Part shown: piece by piece, positions 45,749 through 58,319 of the stretch | Numbering within the stretch: position 1 is the stretch's first letter | Layout: every line of letters starts with the position of its first letter | Origin: Lepas anatifera | Taxonomy: Eukaryota; Arthropoda; Thecostraca; Lepadidae | Assembly: GCA_034440635.1 (NCBI GenBank) | Contig: JAOTON010002226.1 | Span: 35,699 to 99,698, forward strand | DNA: 64,000 bases | Reading direction: 5' to 3' | Position numbers and translations under genes: made by a program | The notes under the pieces: generated by a model | What the model was told of the DNA's origin: nothing | The model's database searches: none | What the model saw: only the letters and a program-made list of their open reading frames with translations

Positions 45749-48289
45749 CAAGTAGCCGCGCGCCACGTCAGAACGCGCTGCTCCCAGATACGCTCATTTC
45801 CGGCCGACGATGCCATCTTGTTCCAGCACATCGCCCCGCCGACTGACACGTATTAATGTAATGGCCAATAGCTTTGCCTGAGCGGAGGCATTGAGCTGGA
45901 CACCGTGTTTGGAGACATAGATTCCAGGGGTATTGCGTTTGATCGAGTGAGAATCGTTTGAAATTACCGGGCACAAGCCATCGAGTGTTCCACCTGTGAT
46001 TTCCAAAAATACAGCATCTATCGATATGATCTGGTACCAGTTACTAGCTTCTGTATAGAAGTTGCGTGCAGCATTTGCAAAGGTATCTATTGCAGCAAGT
46101 ATGAAAATACACTGAGGTTCCAGTGCTTCTCAGATAACACAAGACTTGACAGCCAAAGGTTTGCAACGTCGATGGAAAAGTTATCCAAAACACCAGAAAA
46201 ATATATACGACTTCCGTTCCCAGTTCGCCGACCCCTGAGTATCGCCACTGGCAAAAAAACTGAGGGAATAAGTAAATATTCGACTCACTGCTGACAAGAA
46301 ATTTGACCCTCTAGAACCAAGAACTTATCGAATTTGGGGCTTACTGATGCATTTTGCAATGACTGGCTACATAATTTTCTGCTTATCCCCAATTGGGCTG
46401 AAATAGGCAAACTCCCGAATGAAAGGCGAGGGGCCAGGCCCCTGGCCCCTCACCTGTTCTTTTGGGCCAGAAATGGAGAATAATTCCGAAGAAGCGTTTT
46501 TAGCTAAAGAAAGGTTATCAATACTCAAAGGGACATCTACCAACAGTAGTTATTTTGCGTGATATATTAAAGCATATTTCACGTTAGAACTATTTATTGA
46601 AGTAAGTTGTTAACATTTAAAATCGCTAGTGCCAAAAGTGACGCTTAGCACGGATGTTCAGAATAGATCAATGCAGGAGAGATTTCTCAGCTCGCCGTTA
46701 CGCAGCATTACCAACCGTCGCCAGGGTTACTAATGGCCACTTAATGTCACGTGACCAACGGGGAAGGATGGGGTCGATAGGGGGTGAATTTTTACCTTTC
46801 ATCTCCTAGAATGACAGGTTGTGGGACAAATTGAATAATGATAAAGTGGTTTTTCGACATGCTTTATCACATGATTGTCTCAGCTTAAATTCCATTATGA
46901 AAGTGCCACAACCCCTTCAAGACTAGATGACTTGGATTATCTCAAACACTCTCAATATACGATATGTATGGTTGAATATTCCATGACAAGCGCAGAGTAT
47001 CGCCACCAGTAAAAGGTTTGTCGTTGAACAAGCCGAAGGAGAGTTTAAAAAACCAAGAGTTATGTTATTGCTTTGTCTCATGCCACCCGCAACACTTTAT
47101 TAAAGATACCACTCCACGCGGAGTAGTTTACTTTATACTCAGGGAGACGCAGACATGTGACCTCACGCCACGTCGATGCCCGCAGAAAACAAGCTGATAA
47201 GATGCACATTTCTTTGTTTGGAAGTACAACTAGAGATGAAAATCTATCAGGCACAGACCAGAGCTGCTGATTAGAACGCTGTGGACAATTTGCTAACACT
47301 CTTATATTTTCATCGTCCATACAGAATATATTGCCGGAGATTCAAAGTACAAGATAGATCAAAATGCCCCGAAGCACTGTTTGGTTTACCAAAAACACTT
47401 AGATATGTACATCCTTCTCCATAGCTTAACCATTTTTCTACCTCCATAGACAAAGCATTCCTGCTACCTCAAGGAATGGAAACATTGTTATTGTATAATT
47501 CAAACCAACAAATTCCTGGATAAGGAGTGGTTTGGCTTTTCTTAACATGTTCTCAAAACCAGCTGACGAAGGTTATTCCATTAGCCTGCCCCGAAACAAA
47601 ACTACTGTCTTACCCAAAATCTCTCACATAACGTTCTATATACCGTGTTTATACTCAGGTTGGCAACGAAATTAGTTAGGCTTTCCTGGTGATAAAATTT
47701 GCTCTCTCGCTATTTTGTTCGTCAAATTTCAAGCCAAAGTTCACGCTTTAGGTATTATTTTTGTGACAAATGTGCTCTTGTCTGGAGAACAGAAACATAT
47801 TTACTACGCATCAAACTTTGTTTAACATTTTGCAAGAAAGGGTGTAAATTAGGCAGGTAGACATAAATATACTGAAGTAACACTTCCTAGAGTCTGGCAC
47901 GGACAAGTAAGTTTCAGAGTGCTCTTCTTGGGCTCAAGATCTTTTCGTGGCAGATAATATTAAGAAAATGTTGACAGAGAAGTCATTGGGAATCATTCTA
48001 CTTTTCAGAATGTTGATAATTTGCATGTGATTTGTCATCATAAGAAAAACTAAAGAGAAAGACAGAACAACATGGTGGTTCAGAGTGCTTCAGGTACAGT
48101 GCTGGTAACAGAGGAAGGTTCCGCGGACAATTTATAAACCAAAATTTTAATGTCGCAGGAAACACGCCTCGAAAATGCCGTGACGTGCAGCAAAGACTTA
48201 ATATTAAAAAACTTTGTTTTTGTCGGTGGAATTTGTGATATGTTCTGCTGCACCTCACATATCTGCTGTATTGGTTAATTGTAAAGTTA
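45749..48289. other. Upstream intron of the receptor, no gene recognised
   Basis: 45794-46006 on the minus strand is open for 70 codons but does not resemble the expected preceding receptor exon. Around 46230-46460 there is an old repeat fragment ('ggggccaggcccctggcccc'). Elsewhere the sequence is AT-rich with no features. Confidence 0.35.
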
Positions 48290-48525
48290 CAGGGCTGCGG
48301 GGGTGTGGATTGTGCGCATCATTGGAGGTGCTAGAAGTCGAGGAAGAAAAATTTTAATGACCACCATATGAAAGGAGATAGCAAAACATTATCTTTGTTT
48401 TAGCCATTACTCATTTTGAATCCTGAAAATGATGAACAATAAAACTTAAACTGTTTTTTATACTAACTCGATATTTCATCCCGGGCGCCCGGACAGCTCC
48501 AAAGAGGTATAAGTTTACAGCCCTG
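48290..48525. mobile_element. 236-bp MITE with CAGGGCTG ends
   Basis: The left end CAGGGCTGCGGGGGTGTGG and the right end, reverse-complemented to CAGGGCTGTAAACTTATACC, form an inverted pair. The inner right part (CTCTTTGGAGCTGTCCGGGC) resembles the MITE at 37041-37270 and the E5 end. No matching target duplication was found. Non-coding and hAT-like by its ends. Confidence 0.55.
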
Positions 48526-50105
48526 CATGGTACTGCTCATTAAAATCCACGCAATAACCCCCCCACTGCTTTATTTAGAGACCAATCAGCTATACTGACC
48601 CTTCAGTAACGGTATACCGTTTCCACTCACATGTGCCGTGCTATAAAGATTTCACAATTCGATTTTAAACATTTCGAACATATTAAAAAAACAACCGTTA
48701 AAAAATTGTCACCGGCCGAAAAATTTGAACAAAGTTGCGTGATATTTAATTATTGTCCACTCCCACCCTCGTATCAGAATTCTAGTACGCTGTATTGTTA
48801 CCAACAGTACAGAAACCCGGGCCTGAAAAATCAACATCTACCAACAACAGACTTCCATTCGCACGGATTCACACTTTCAATGTTTGGCACCACTTGTGAA
48901 GTCACCCACTGCCTCAGTTCCACCAAATTAGGTATACATGAACGTCTTGATCTAACACCGGTACATAACTTTTCACACAGAATGATAATAATAAATAATA
49001 TCTTACTAGGAACGGCGACGTCACCCGGGAGATTAATAGTGGAGTATTATAGCATACAAACCGATTTTTATTGGCCTAAAGATAGAAGGTCGGACAATCA
49101 CGGTTAGACGACCGTGCACAGTGGCTTCTGGCTGCCTGGAGGCCGAGTGGCGGCGACATCGAAAGGATGTGGTAACTGGTAGGTGAATGGCGCATGATAA
49201 AGAAATACAGTGATGTTCCTGTCATTAAAATATACATTCTTATCATGCTAATTCCCTCGGGCATTTTGAGCTTTGCCTTGGACCCTCCTTGTTTACACGA
49301 TCAGAACTACTCATCTCTCCGCCTCAAATTCTCATTTTAGTATTTTAAACTTCTAGTGATGCATAAGCATGAAGGTCAGATATGTATGTCACATACATAG
49401 TTTGTGTTGTATTACTGATAAGGATGCCAATGAAAAAAAGTATTTAAAAGCTGCATCATCTACCCTGATACCGAAAAATACTATGGATTCAAAATTGGTG
49501 CCTGCAATTTTGTCCGCCAAGCATACTCATATACCCCACTCATTTCATGAACTCGCACTCAGGTTTTTTTCGACGTTATCGGCACTGCACATTGCTTAAA
49601 CGTCTAACCCATACCTATATCTGCCCACGTGCACAGAATGTCTCCTACACTGGTACCCCTTCCTCAGTCTGACACCAGGCACAACTACCACTATTTTCAA
49701 TACCACACATGTAGACATTACAATCCGCCCGCGCCCCCTACCCACCGAGGCTTGAGCCTGACGTCAGCAGCGCCCAGCGTGACCTCTCTAACCTTTGTGC
49801 CTGCAGGCAATCGCGGCTGCCGGCAAATGGCGGCCGCTGATTGGTGGAGGCGCGTTCACTTGTATCGTGAAAAATTCAGCGGAAATTTGCTCATGAAACT
49901 GATAGTGTTTTAAACCATGAACCAGGAGATGAATGAATGTTATGATTTTATTAAACATTTCTAGCCATACCTTGCTTTCTATTGGCTTAATTATTTGCTG
50001 CACTATCCGAGGCTGCTCTTCGGTACAGATGAGACGGCGGCAGTCAGCACAGGCTAGCCGGCGGCCGAGTTCGCTGAAGTCGGGAGTGTCGCGATGGGTT
50101 TCTAC

Positions 50106-53100
50106 TAGAGATGGGACTCTCTAGGCCCGGAGCCCGGGGCGAAAGCCCGGCCCAGGCCCGCGGGCTTGGACCGGACCTGAAGGCCTGATTTTAGCCAATA
50201 CCGGGCTGATAACGGGCTTCGCCCAGGCTCATTCCGGGCTTCAACTGAACTGGGACTTCAAAGTCAATATTCTGGAGGTTAGCCCTATTTCCGTCAGGCT
50301 CCCGGCTACCCCATTTTTCCGGCAGGGGGGCAATATCGGCCCCCTAAGATTCGTAATCTAACCGGCCGATTTTGAAAATTCAAGTGCTATAGATTCCCCT
50401 GACGCTAAACTTTATTTTGAAAAAGAAAATTTCAAATTTTGTTTTTAAGGAGAAGGTCGTGCAAAATATACATTTTTGTGTATTTTTAGATTTTCCATAA
50501 CCCTTGTCTCTGTTGTACGATTTTCACAAAACTAGTTCAGATTTACAAATAATTGACCCAAAATTGTCATATACTGAGTTACGCAAAATTTGAAATTCAA
50601 TGGCAGTTCCAGGACCAGGACTATGAGGGGAAATATATACAACCTAAAAGTTTTTGTTACGCAGATTAGAAGCCGTGATATACTGCTTGGCATCTTTGAC
50701 ACATAAAAAATGAAAAAAGTGAAAACTCATCAGGGGCGGATGCAGTAAGGTAAAACAGTGGGGTAAAATACATACCAACAATATGGGTGGTATGCATGAG
50801 TATATTAGTCCCTCGACTAGTTGAAATTTATTTCTGATAATTTTTACCCTCCCATGGCGCTCTGGGAAGGGGGTGCATAGGCGGATCAGGACTCTCGTCG
50901 TGGGGGGGCGGATGGGGGTGATTGGAAACACATTTTTAATATACAACGATATTGAGTCGCGGCGGTGATACTGGCTGGGAATATGCATTTTGAAAATGTG
51001 TAGTGACTGGACACGCCTCTGGTAATCTAGAATTTGGTTATAACTATTTTGAATTTTCATATACCCAATTGTATTCGCCCTGGCACGGCTGTAAGCAGTC
51101 TTCTCCTTACTAACGTTTAATCCTTCTTGATAACATTCCCCATTTTGAACTGCTGTAACCGCCCCTGATGAATACAAATAGTGACAATTGTGAATGCACT
51201 ATCATCTCACATAAAAATGATATAATAAAACCATATAACTGGTATCAGGATCAGCAGAGACGGCTTCCTTTTACAAAGACCCATCGCATACGATAATACT
51301 TGGTTTGTGGATAGAACCTCCCCAAAACCCGCCATACCTCCGCCCCTGGTAATATATAATATTGACATTTCGAAAACCTGCCTGTACTGTTTTGGAAGTC
51401 GGAAGTTTCGTTCTATCGCAGCCGTTTCGGATTTCTTGAAAACCTGAGGGGGAATTCCGCAAATAGGGTTAAATAAGCCTTTTTCAGTACAGACGTAAGT
51501 TTTTACACTGAAACATTATCTTATTGATGCACCAGCAGCTTTTGCAAATGCATTTACAATTAATTTTGAGACATGGAATTTTAGACATACATCAGGAATG
51601 TAAAAGCATGAAGCTCTAGCTTTCTATCTGTTACTCAAGCCAGGGTCAAAAGGTAAATTACTTAAACCTGACCTGTATCAATATTCATAATCAAATATTG
51701 AATAATGTTACAGTTGTACACATCCATGCTGTACTGTTATATTATGAATCTCCCAATGATAATATGGATAAACAAAATATAAATTGTGATAGCCTTTTGT
51801 TACTCTCATATTGTCAGTATACCCTTTCAAAGGAAGTCATTGAACCAATGTGCTGCTAACATTATATTGATACTAACATCTAGCTCTAGCTAGAACATTC
51901 TTTCCAGAAGCTTTCTGCTTCAGGTATAAAAACTGTCATCTATGGAGCCATTCCCATGTCCTCTAAAGTAAATATCTCAGGTACAAACTATCTGGTGAAA
52001 GCCCATAATTGTCAAATTGGCGTGCTAACTCCAGATGCAAGAACAAATTTTGAAAAGTTTGACCCTTCCACAGCATCATCTTGCTCTTTATTTGCCCAAA
52101 AGATGCAAAACCAACTCAGAAAAGCAAGGGAACAGCAAGGGAATTGGCACAAAGAAAACACGTTTGCGATCAAAGTACTTCATTGCTTTGGTAAGGCTCG
52201 TAAAGCTTTGCAAAGTCAGAAAAGCGTCATATATGAAACAAGTGCGCAAGAAAGATTGCATATTCTCAGGAACAAAACAAATCCCCCACCCACTAGTGCT
52301 TATTTTTAGGTCTTTGAAGTTTTTCAAATATGTTTTCAACAATTTTGAAATACTTTTATTGAAATAAAATAACTTTTCTGATATATTTTTGTGAAAAATA
52401 TTTCCATCACTGAGTGCTCTAATGTAGATAAGCACGGCGCTTCAGATACCTACTTAGCGCAATCCCATAAAATTCAACAAAACAAACAGAAATAGCGAAA
52501 TAGTGCGCATGGTGGTGTGGATGGACTGGAGTTATTTTTTTGCTTCAGTTTTACTTTCAGGTGGAGATTTGTGCAATCTTTTCCTTCCATGTTTGGTGCG
52601 AACCTGTGGAGAACTAGTGGTTCTGTATGGCCGGTGGTTTGATAATTCTATATGGCAGGTTGGCCTTGTTGGCCTGTTGCCTTACCTACTTTGTAGACCG
52701 GACTGACCCAAGCAGAACAATCTTTTGACTCTACTAAGCTGCCTTGTGACTAAGCTAAAAGAAAATGCTCACAACATGTATCAATTGGGGGATAATGTGA
52801 GGGATTTTTATTCATTCACAGCCATTCTGCCATGATATTCTGAAAAGTTTTAGCTGAAAACTTGTCACTGATCTCTCCTCTATTCATCAATACTATTGGA
52901 ACTCAATTAGGAGGTTTGTACCAGCACATCATTATTTATAAAAGTGCAATGACGGAGGAAATGTCTGATATGAGTGGGCTTATTTCATCCTGATTCTTAT
53001 AGCTGCCATGTGTATACCTCTATCTAGAATGCCCAATGTTTTTATAAGGTTATGCTGGTTACCTGAAGCCAGCTTGCATCATAAGCAAGCCATGATTCAT

Positions 53101-53414
53101 ACTGTTTTTCAGTATCATTTTCTGCCAAATTATTAAGATAGCTGAGGCTACTGATGCTGCTTGCACCTTTTTAATATGGTTTTGGGTGAAATCAAAACTT
53201 TTTCCAGGATAAATTGGCTTAAAACATGCATTTGAAACAGCTTTATAGTAAATAAATGTTGTATATAGTTTTTAGGGTTCTTCTATGATACCGGGCCTTC
53301 CCGGGCTTGATAAGCCATTTCTTCCACATCCCGGGCTTGTGACGGGCTTTTAAAAGCAGCAGCAGACCGGGCCCGGGCCCGGGCCTGCAAAATTGCCCGA
53401 AACTCCCACCTCTA
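50106..53414. mobile_element. 3.3-kb hAT-type element with 8-bp target duplication
   Basis: gtttctac is repeated at 50098-50105 and 53415-53422. The element starts TAGAGATGGGA and ends TCCCACCTCTA, an 11-bp inverted pair with one mismatch. Both ends continue into G/C-rich stretches full of GCCCGG / CCGGGC. The E5 copy near 28660 shows the uninterrupted site. An 8-bp duplication with (T/C)AG termini is characteristic of hAT. Plus-strand frames of 117 codons (51956-52309) and 67 codons (52503-52706) are AT-rich and unrecognised, and no hAT transposase domain is visible, so it appears non-autonomous or degraded. Confidence 0.85.
50731..51167. mobile_element. 437-bp MITE with CAGGGGCGG ends inside the hAT element
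   Basis: The left end CAGGGGCGGATGCAGT and the right end, reverse-complemented to CAGGGGCGGTTACAGCAGT, form an inverted pair. A second G-rich element fragment begins within it at 50885 (GGCGGATCAGGACTC). No clean target duplication was found. Confidence 0.5.
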
Positions 53415-54025
53415 GTTTCTACTGAGTGGAGAGGACTGGAGCCCAGTTCCAAGGTAAACGAGGGAGGGAGGAGAGAGGCGTTCATAAATCTGAAACTTAA
53501 CCGTCGGACGAGTTGTAGAGAGTGAGGACTAATAGGGAGCGCTGCAGAAGTACACCCAGATAAAATACCAGAAGAGGGAAACACATGCTGCTTTGTTCCG
53601 TGTTGGATGGTGAAAAGACACAAAATCTAATTCTGGACTCAAAACATCATTGATGTTTCTTGTTCATTATGTCTGAGGCCTTTCGTTGTTTGATAAAATA
53701 TTAAGTTATAGGTCAGATGCAGAATGCCACTACAGCGCTGTGGAACACGTATTTATTGATAACTTTCTCTATTCACGCACTTTATAAGGAATTTGCTTCA
53801 CCTTTTGGTGGGATGCCCAAATCACCATTGGGGGCACGCAGCACATCGTTGAGGGTGCCGAGGCAACCCTAAAGAGACAGAAATCCACACCCCTCTAGGG
53901 CTGTGTTACTGTGAGGAACCAACGCGTTAAATGATATCCACACGAGTGTTTATCTCGGTCTGGACGATATATTCACGGATACAGGTACAGGAGCACAGGA
54001 CGGGGAAGATATTGATGAAATATAT

Positions 54026-54507
54026 CACGCGCTTTGGCGAGGGTCTGAGCCTTGACGGAGGGAGGGGGTAGGGGCAGGAACCATCCTCCTGGGATCTCAT
54101 AGACCACGCTAGTTAGCGAAAAGCAATAAATGGTATTACGTAGCCTGACCTAGGCTTTAAAGGAAATATTTTGCAATTTCTTATCAGGTCAAATCGAAAA
54201 CCACCAGACGCGAAAATATATCACCAGAGGAATATAATGGGATGTAGTGGAAATGAAGGCTTTTTCCGTCATAACATCTGATGTACAAGAGCTGGAACGA
54301 AGCTCTTACACATTTGAAATCTGCTCAGCACTTGACCTGCACTGGTGAACTGACCTGAAGCGACTTGAAACAAAAATTAAAAAGGCACAACAAGGTCAAT
54401 AAAGGTATATTAAGCATGGATGCTCGGCGCGCCGCCGTTTTTAAGCAATCTACGAAAAACCCGAGGAGGTAGGTATTTGCCCTCCCCCGGCTATGTCAAT
54501 GCACATG
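54026..54507 (-). mobile_element. T1 copy with internal deletion
   Basis: It begins CACGCGCTTTGGCGAGGG, ends GTCAATGCACATG, and has 'ggcgcgccgccgtttttaag' and 'tacgaaaaacccgaggag' near the right end as in other T1 copies. The TTAA flanks have decayed (ATAT, GTAT). It is 482 bp against about 840 bp for complete copies, and the middle is missing. Confidence 0.65.
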
Positions 54508-55153
54508 GTATGATATGGATAAACAACATATCTGATTATACAGCTGCTAGGAAAACGGACGGCTGTGCAATAAAAAGGGATCATAAGGAACCTCAGCATA
54601 TTTCTGTGGTTGCACAAACAAAAATCAAGCTACAGCCACGATAATCACACCCGATTGATATCGAAGCTGATATTGGTCAATAGCAACCGTTATTGGATGC
54701 TTGAAATTCCTTTCATTGCTTCAGCACGGAAAGGCCAATCAGACTACCTGTTATTGGTCAACACATCTACAACACGTGATCTGGGAGCAATTTTGCAGCG
54801 CTGAGCCGAGCAGCATAATAATAAGCTGATAAGATGATGAATGGCCTGCCGCCTTGAATCCTGGATGCAAAAATGGAGCTGAAATACGTGTTATATGTTT
54901 GGGCTCAGCTCTTTACCAAAAATATATTAGACAAGAGGTGAAAACACAAATTATTGGCCGTAGTGTGAACTGTGACTCCGAATTCAGTTATTTACAAGTG
55001 TCCTTTAGCATTAATTATTAAGAGTTTAAGTGCGTTCGACTACGCATTAGAACGGAATAGAGGTGCAAAAAATAGTGGTACAGGCCCGCTCAAGGAAATT
55101 TTGTACCAATTTTCAAACAAATTAACTAGTCTTGAAAGACAGATAGAGTTTAA

Positions 55154-56177
55154 CCCTCGCCCCACCGGGGGCCATCGATGGCCCCCTAAGATTTTTTCAG
55201 CATATCAGAAAAAACGACGAGGCGCAGCACCACGGTTGAGGGCTCTACCTCTCACCCCATCATTTTACCACCATCTCTGATTTTTTTACCCCGGGTCACC
55301 TAAGGTCAGGTGATCAGGCGAGGTCAACCAAGGTCACTTCACTTCAACTTTTGAGCTCTATAAGAGCTACATTTTTAAGTCGATCGATATGAAACTTCCT
55401 GCAGTTTATGACCTCTCCAGGGTCTACAATATATGTTTCCCGGATTTTTCGATTTCATGGCCTGAGGTCAGGTCACGAGGTGACCTCTCCCATTGAACAA
55501 GCATGAGGAAAAGCTGTCTTATGATCTAAAAGTCACAAAAACTATTGCAAATGCTCAGTTTGCTCAGAAAAGCGTTCCTGGACACCCTTTCACGAATCCC
55601 AGGCGCCATATTTGCCCTTTGACCTCTCCGAGGTCATCCAAGGTCATCAGGGGTCAAAAATAGTATTCTGACAATAACTTTTGACCTAATTAAGGTAGAG
55701 AAAACATCATCGTGTATGTCTCGTCACTGGCTTTCATTGAATATACGGCAAGGTCACTTTCTGCCCTTTTGTGACCGCAGGTCATATTAGGTCATTACGG
55801 AGGTCATTATTCATATTAGGTCCTCTGGAGGTCAAACCACTGGCGAGAGGTCATTACGTTTCACATAACGGAAAAAGGTCTGACATTTTACTATCAAACG
55901 TACTTTACCAGATCTCAATAGCTCTAATGGCATAAAAATTATGCACAGTTTGCTTAAGCATGGCATATTTGGAGTGAAAATAGCCTATCTTGACCTAACT
56001 TGACTTCTGGAGGTCAAACTATTGACCTGAGCGCTTAATAATTTCTCACTGAATTCACGCGATCTTTCCAACACACGTCGCAGATTTGCGCTAACCCTCA
56101 TATTTTCGGAGTTAGCGGGGGCATTGATGGCCCCCGGTGGGGGCGAAGTTGGTGCCGGACCCCCAGTGGGGCGCGGG
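55154..56177 (+). mobile_element. T2: complete 1024-bp TTAA element
   Basis: TTAA at 55150-55153 and 56178-56181. Termini are CCCTCGCCCCACCGGGGG and CCCCCAGTGGGGCGCGGG. Same length and orientation as 10468-11491. The body contains many TGACCT/AGGTCA hexamers, for example the two opposed half-sites at 55998-56015. No coding capacity. Confidence 0.9.
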
Positions 56178-56751
56178 TTAAGAATGATTGGGCTTTGGCT
56201 GATAAAGATAACCATGTATTAACGATAGCGAGATGTCTAATGATGTTTTATCTGCAGTCAATAGATATAATATATCCAACATTGATATTTAACCAATACC
56301 GATTCAACCAAAGTATATCTAATAATATGTAAAATCAACCGGGTAAATTTGGAAAAAAATATACTTGTCTTACATGTACCTATTACTGATAGGCTATTAA
56401 TAGTGCATTAGCTGCAGCCAGCACATTAAGAATAACTAATAAATAATGGATTCAAATAGTTCAGCAAGGTATATCTAATACAAATATTGCGCCAAACAGA
56501 AATAAATAACAGGAGTAAATAAGCTTACTGGTCTGATGTTTTGCATTGTGGATACAATCCGTTGGTTGGAAGTAGCCAGAATATTCTTGCGGCGACATTT
56601 AACTTTTAAGAATTCAAACTAAAGGACATTTTGAAGGGATCCAATTCGAGTTCAAAGCTCACACGATGGCCAGGAATTTGTGATTTCACCTATTATCTGA
56701 TTAATATTCTGATGAAATCCTGCGCCCGATTGCATAGCCACGATGAATTGC

Positions 56752-56998
56752 AAATGAGGAATAACAGCCTGATGCTCATATTTATAAAACTTGTTCGAAA
56801 GTTAACAGTCAATATATTTCACCCATGGGGCATGATCACGACAGCGAATCAATAGAGTATTGAGATATAGAGCGTATCAATAGAGTAGCGAAATGGTCCA
56901 TTCGCTGTCGTGATCATGCCCTATGGGTGAAATATATTGACTGTTAACTTTCGAACAAGTTTTATATAATATGAGCATCAGGCTGTTATTCCTCATTT
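56752..56998. repeat. Near-perfect inverted repeat (98-bp arms, 50-bp loop)
   Basis: Arm 56752-56849 and arm 56900-56998 are reverse complements with one substitution (catgggg / catAggg) and one short indel in the TTTATAAAA region. The loop contains 'caatagagtattgag' and 'tcaatagagtagcg'. The high identity means it formed recently or is maintained by gene conversion. No coding role is seen. Confidence 0.93.
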
Positions 56999-57275
56999 AC
57001 ATATTTATCATCATGCTCAAAATAGCTCTCCAAGACATCATTTTTTTTACGATGAATTGCCTCCATTTTCGTTCAGGATCCGAGGAGGCTAGCCATTCAA
57101 CATCTCATCAACGTGTTCTTCGAGCATTGGATTTTCCAGCCTCCGCTAATCACATATATTTGATCATGGTTCCCAAAGTCCATATTATTTCTCGAATACT
57201 TGTCTTTACGAAAAATGATGTTATCCTTCGTATAACTAAGATAGCTTTCAGAGATGAAGGGAACCCGAGGAAGAG

Positions 57276-57280
57276 AGAGG

Positions 57281-57316
<36 letters not shown>

Positions 57317-57354
57317 GAGGGAGAGAGAGAGAGAGAGAGAAAGAGAAAGAGAGA
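57276..57354. repeat. (GA)n-rich microsatellite
   Basis: GA dinucleotides with GGGA interruptions. Open frames here (RERERE-type) are repeat artefacts. Confidence 0.95.
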
Positions 57355-57868
57355 GCTGAACTGCAGAATGTTTATATCTACGGCGTGGAGAAACGATGGC
57401 CATTGTTCCGGGCCAGGCAGGGTCTGTCCTAATGTTGGATTTATGCGCTAGTTTTAGGATGATCCCGGCAAACCATTGGATGCCGCTATTGCCTCCGTGG
57501 AAGCATTGCCAGACGGCAATCGGAAGGGAAGGCTCCAGAATAAAGCTCAATAGTGCAGCGTTCTTATTTATACCATCCCAGCCGATGCATAGAGCTTAAT
57601 TAGCAGGCAAAGAAAAGCTCAGTGAGCAATTATGAATAACATTTGCCTAGTGGTGATTTACGCAACAGTGGCATCCTACTTATAAAGACAATGGAGTAAA
57701 ATATGAAAACACATTAGGTTATTTGATCTAAAAAAAAACAGCAGGTCCAAAATAAGGGAATGCTGAACAGGGAGCCAATTTGAGACAACGCTTAGTGATG
57801 AAAAGAGCAGAAGTTGTGGAAACTAAGCATGGTGAGCAAACTTCAGAACATTAAAGAACGGCGCAAAA

Positions 57869-58006
57869 CGGAGAGAGAGAGAGGGGGAGTGGAGAGGAAG
57901 GGAGAGAGAGAGAGGGGGGAGAGAGAGAAAGAGAGAGAGTGGAGAGGAAGGAAGAGAGAGAGAAAGGGGAGAGGAAGGAAGAGAGAGAGAGGGAGGGAGA
58001 GGGAGA

Positions 58007-58043
<37 letters not shown>

Positions 58044-58048
58044 AAGGA
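57869..58048. repeat. (GA)n/(GGA)n-rich microsatellite
   Basis: A long purine-only tract with a repeated motif ggagaggaagg(g/a)agagag about every 50 bp. Open frames on both strands are repeat artefacts. Confidence 0.95.
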
Positions 58049-58319
58049 AATATACAATATGAGTGAAGAGTAGTTAACGGGACACTGTTTTTGTGGTAGA
58101 TCGCAGTATTCACTGCAGGTTAAGGCATTCAAGGCTGTTCCACACATGATGCCTTCGCTGACCCAGACACCAGTCATTCGAGCATTAGCTACACTAATGA
58201 AAAGATACATAGGCCACATCGGCTGCGACGGGCAGATGCTGGCCCACTGGATCAAGACTCCTCTTTTGATATTACGAGAACGGAATGTCTGGAGCCAATT
58301 TTAACAGTCGCATTGTCGG

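Larger units (their letters stand above)
48890..53905 (+). mobile_element. E5 repeat, forward copy split by a hAT element
   Basis: The E5 sequence is at 48890-50105 and resumes at 53423-53905, ending CCACACCCCT(CTAG). It is colinear in reverse with 28387-29510. The left limit is uncertain. A 158-codon plus-strand frame at 48631-49107 overlaps E5 and has no recognisable domain. Its counterpart in the other copy is not open, so it is not treated as a gene. Confidence 0.7.

Noticed and set aside
45794..46006. 70-codon minus-strand frame just upstream of exon A as the preceding receptor exon
   Set aside because: The residues do not resemble the first lobe of the ligand-binding domain, and the frame is not joined to a donor that would supply the split Asp codon.
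48631..49107. 158-codon plus-strand frame
   Set aside because: It overlaps the E5 repeat, has no recognisable domain, and is not open in the other E5 copy.
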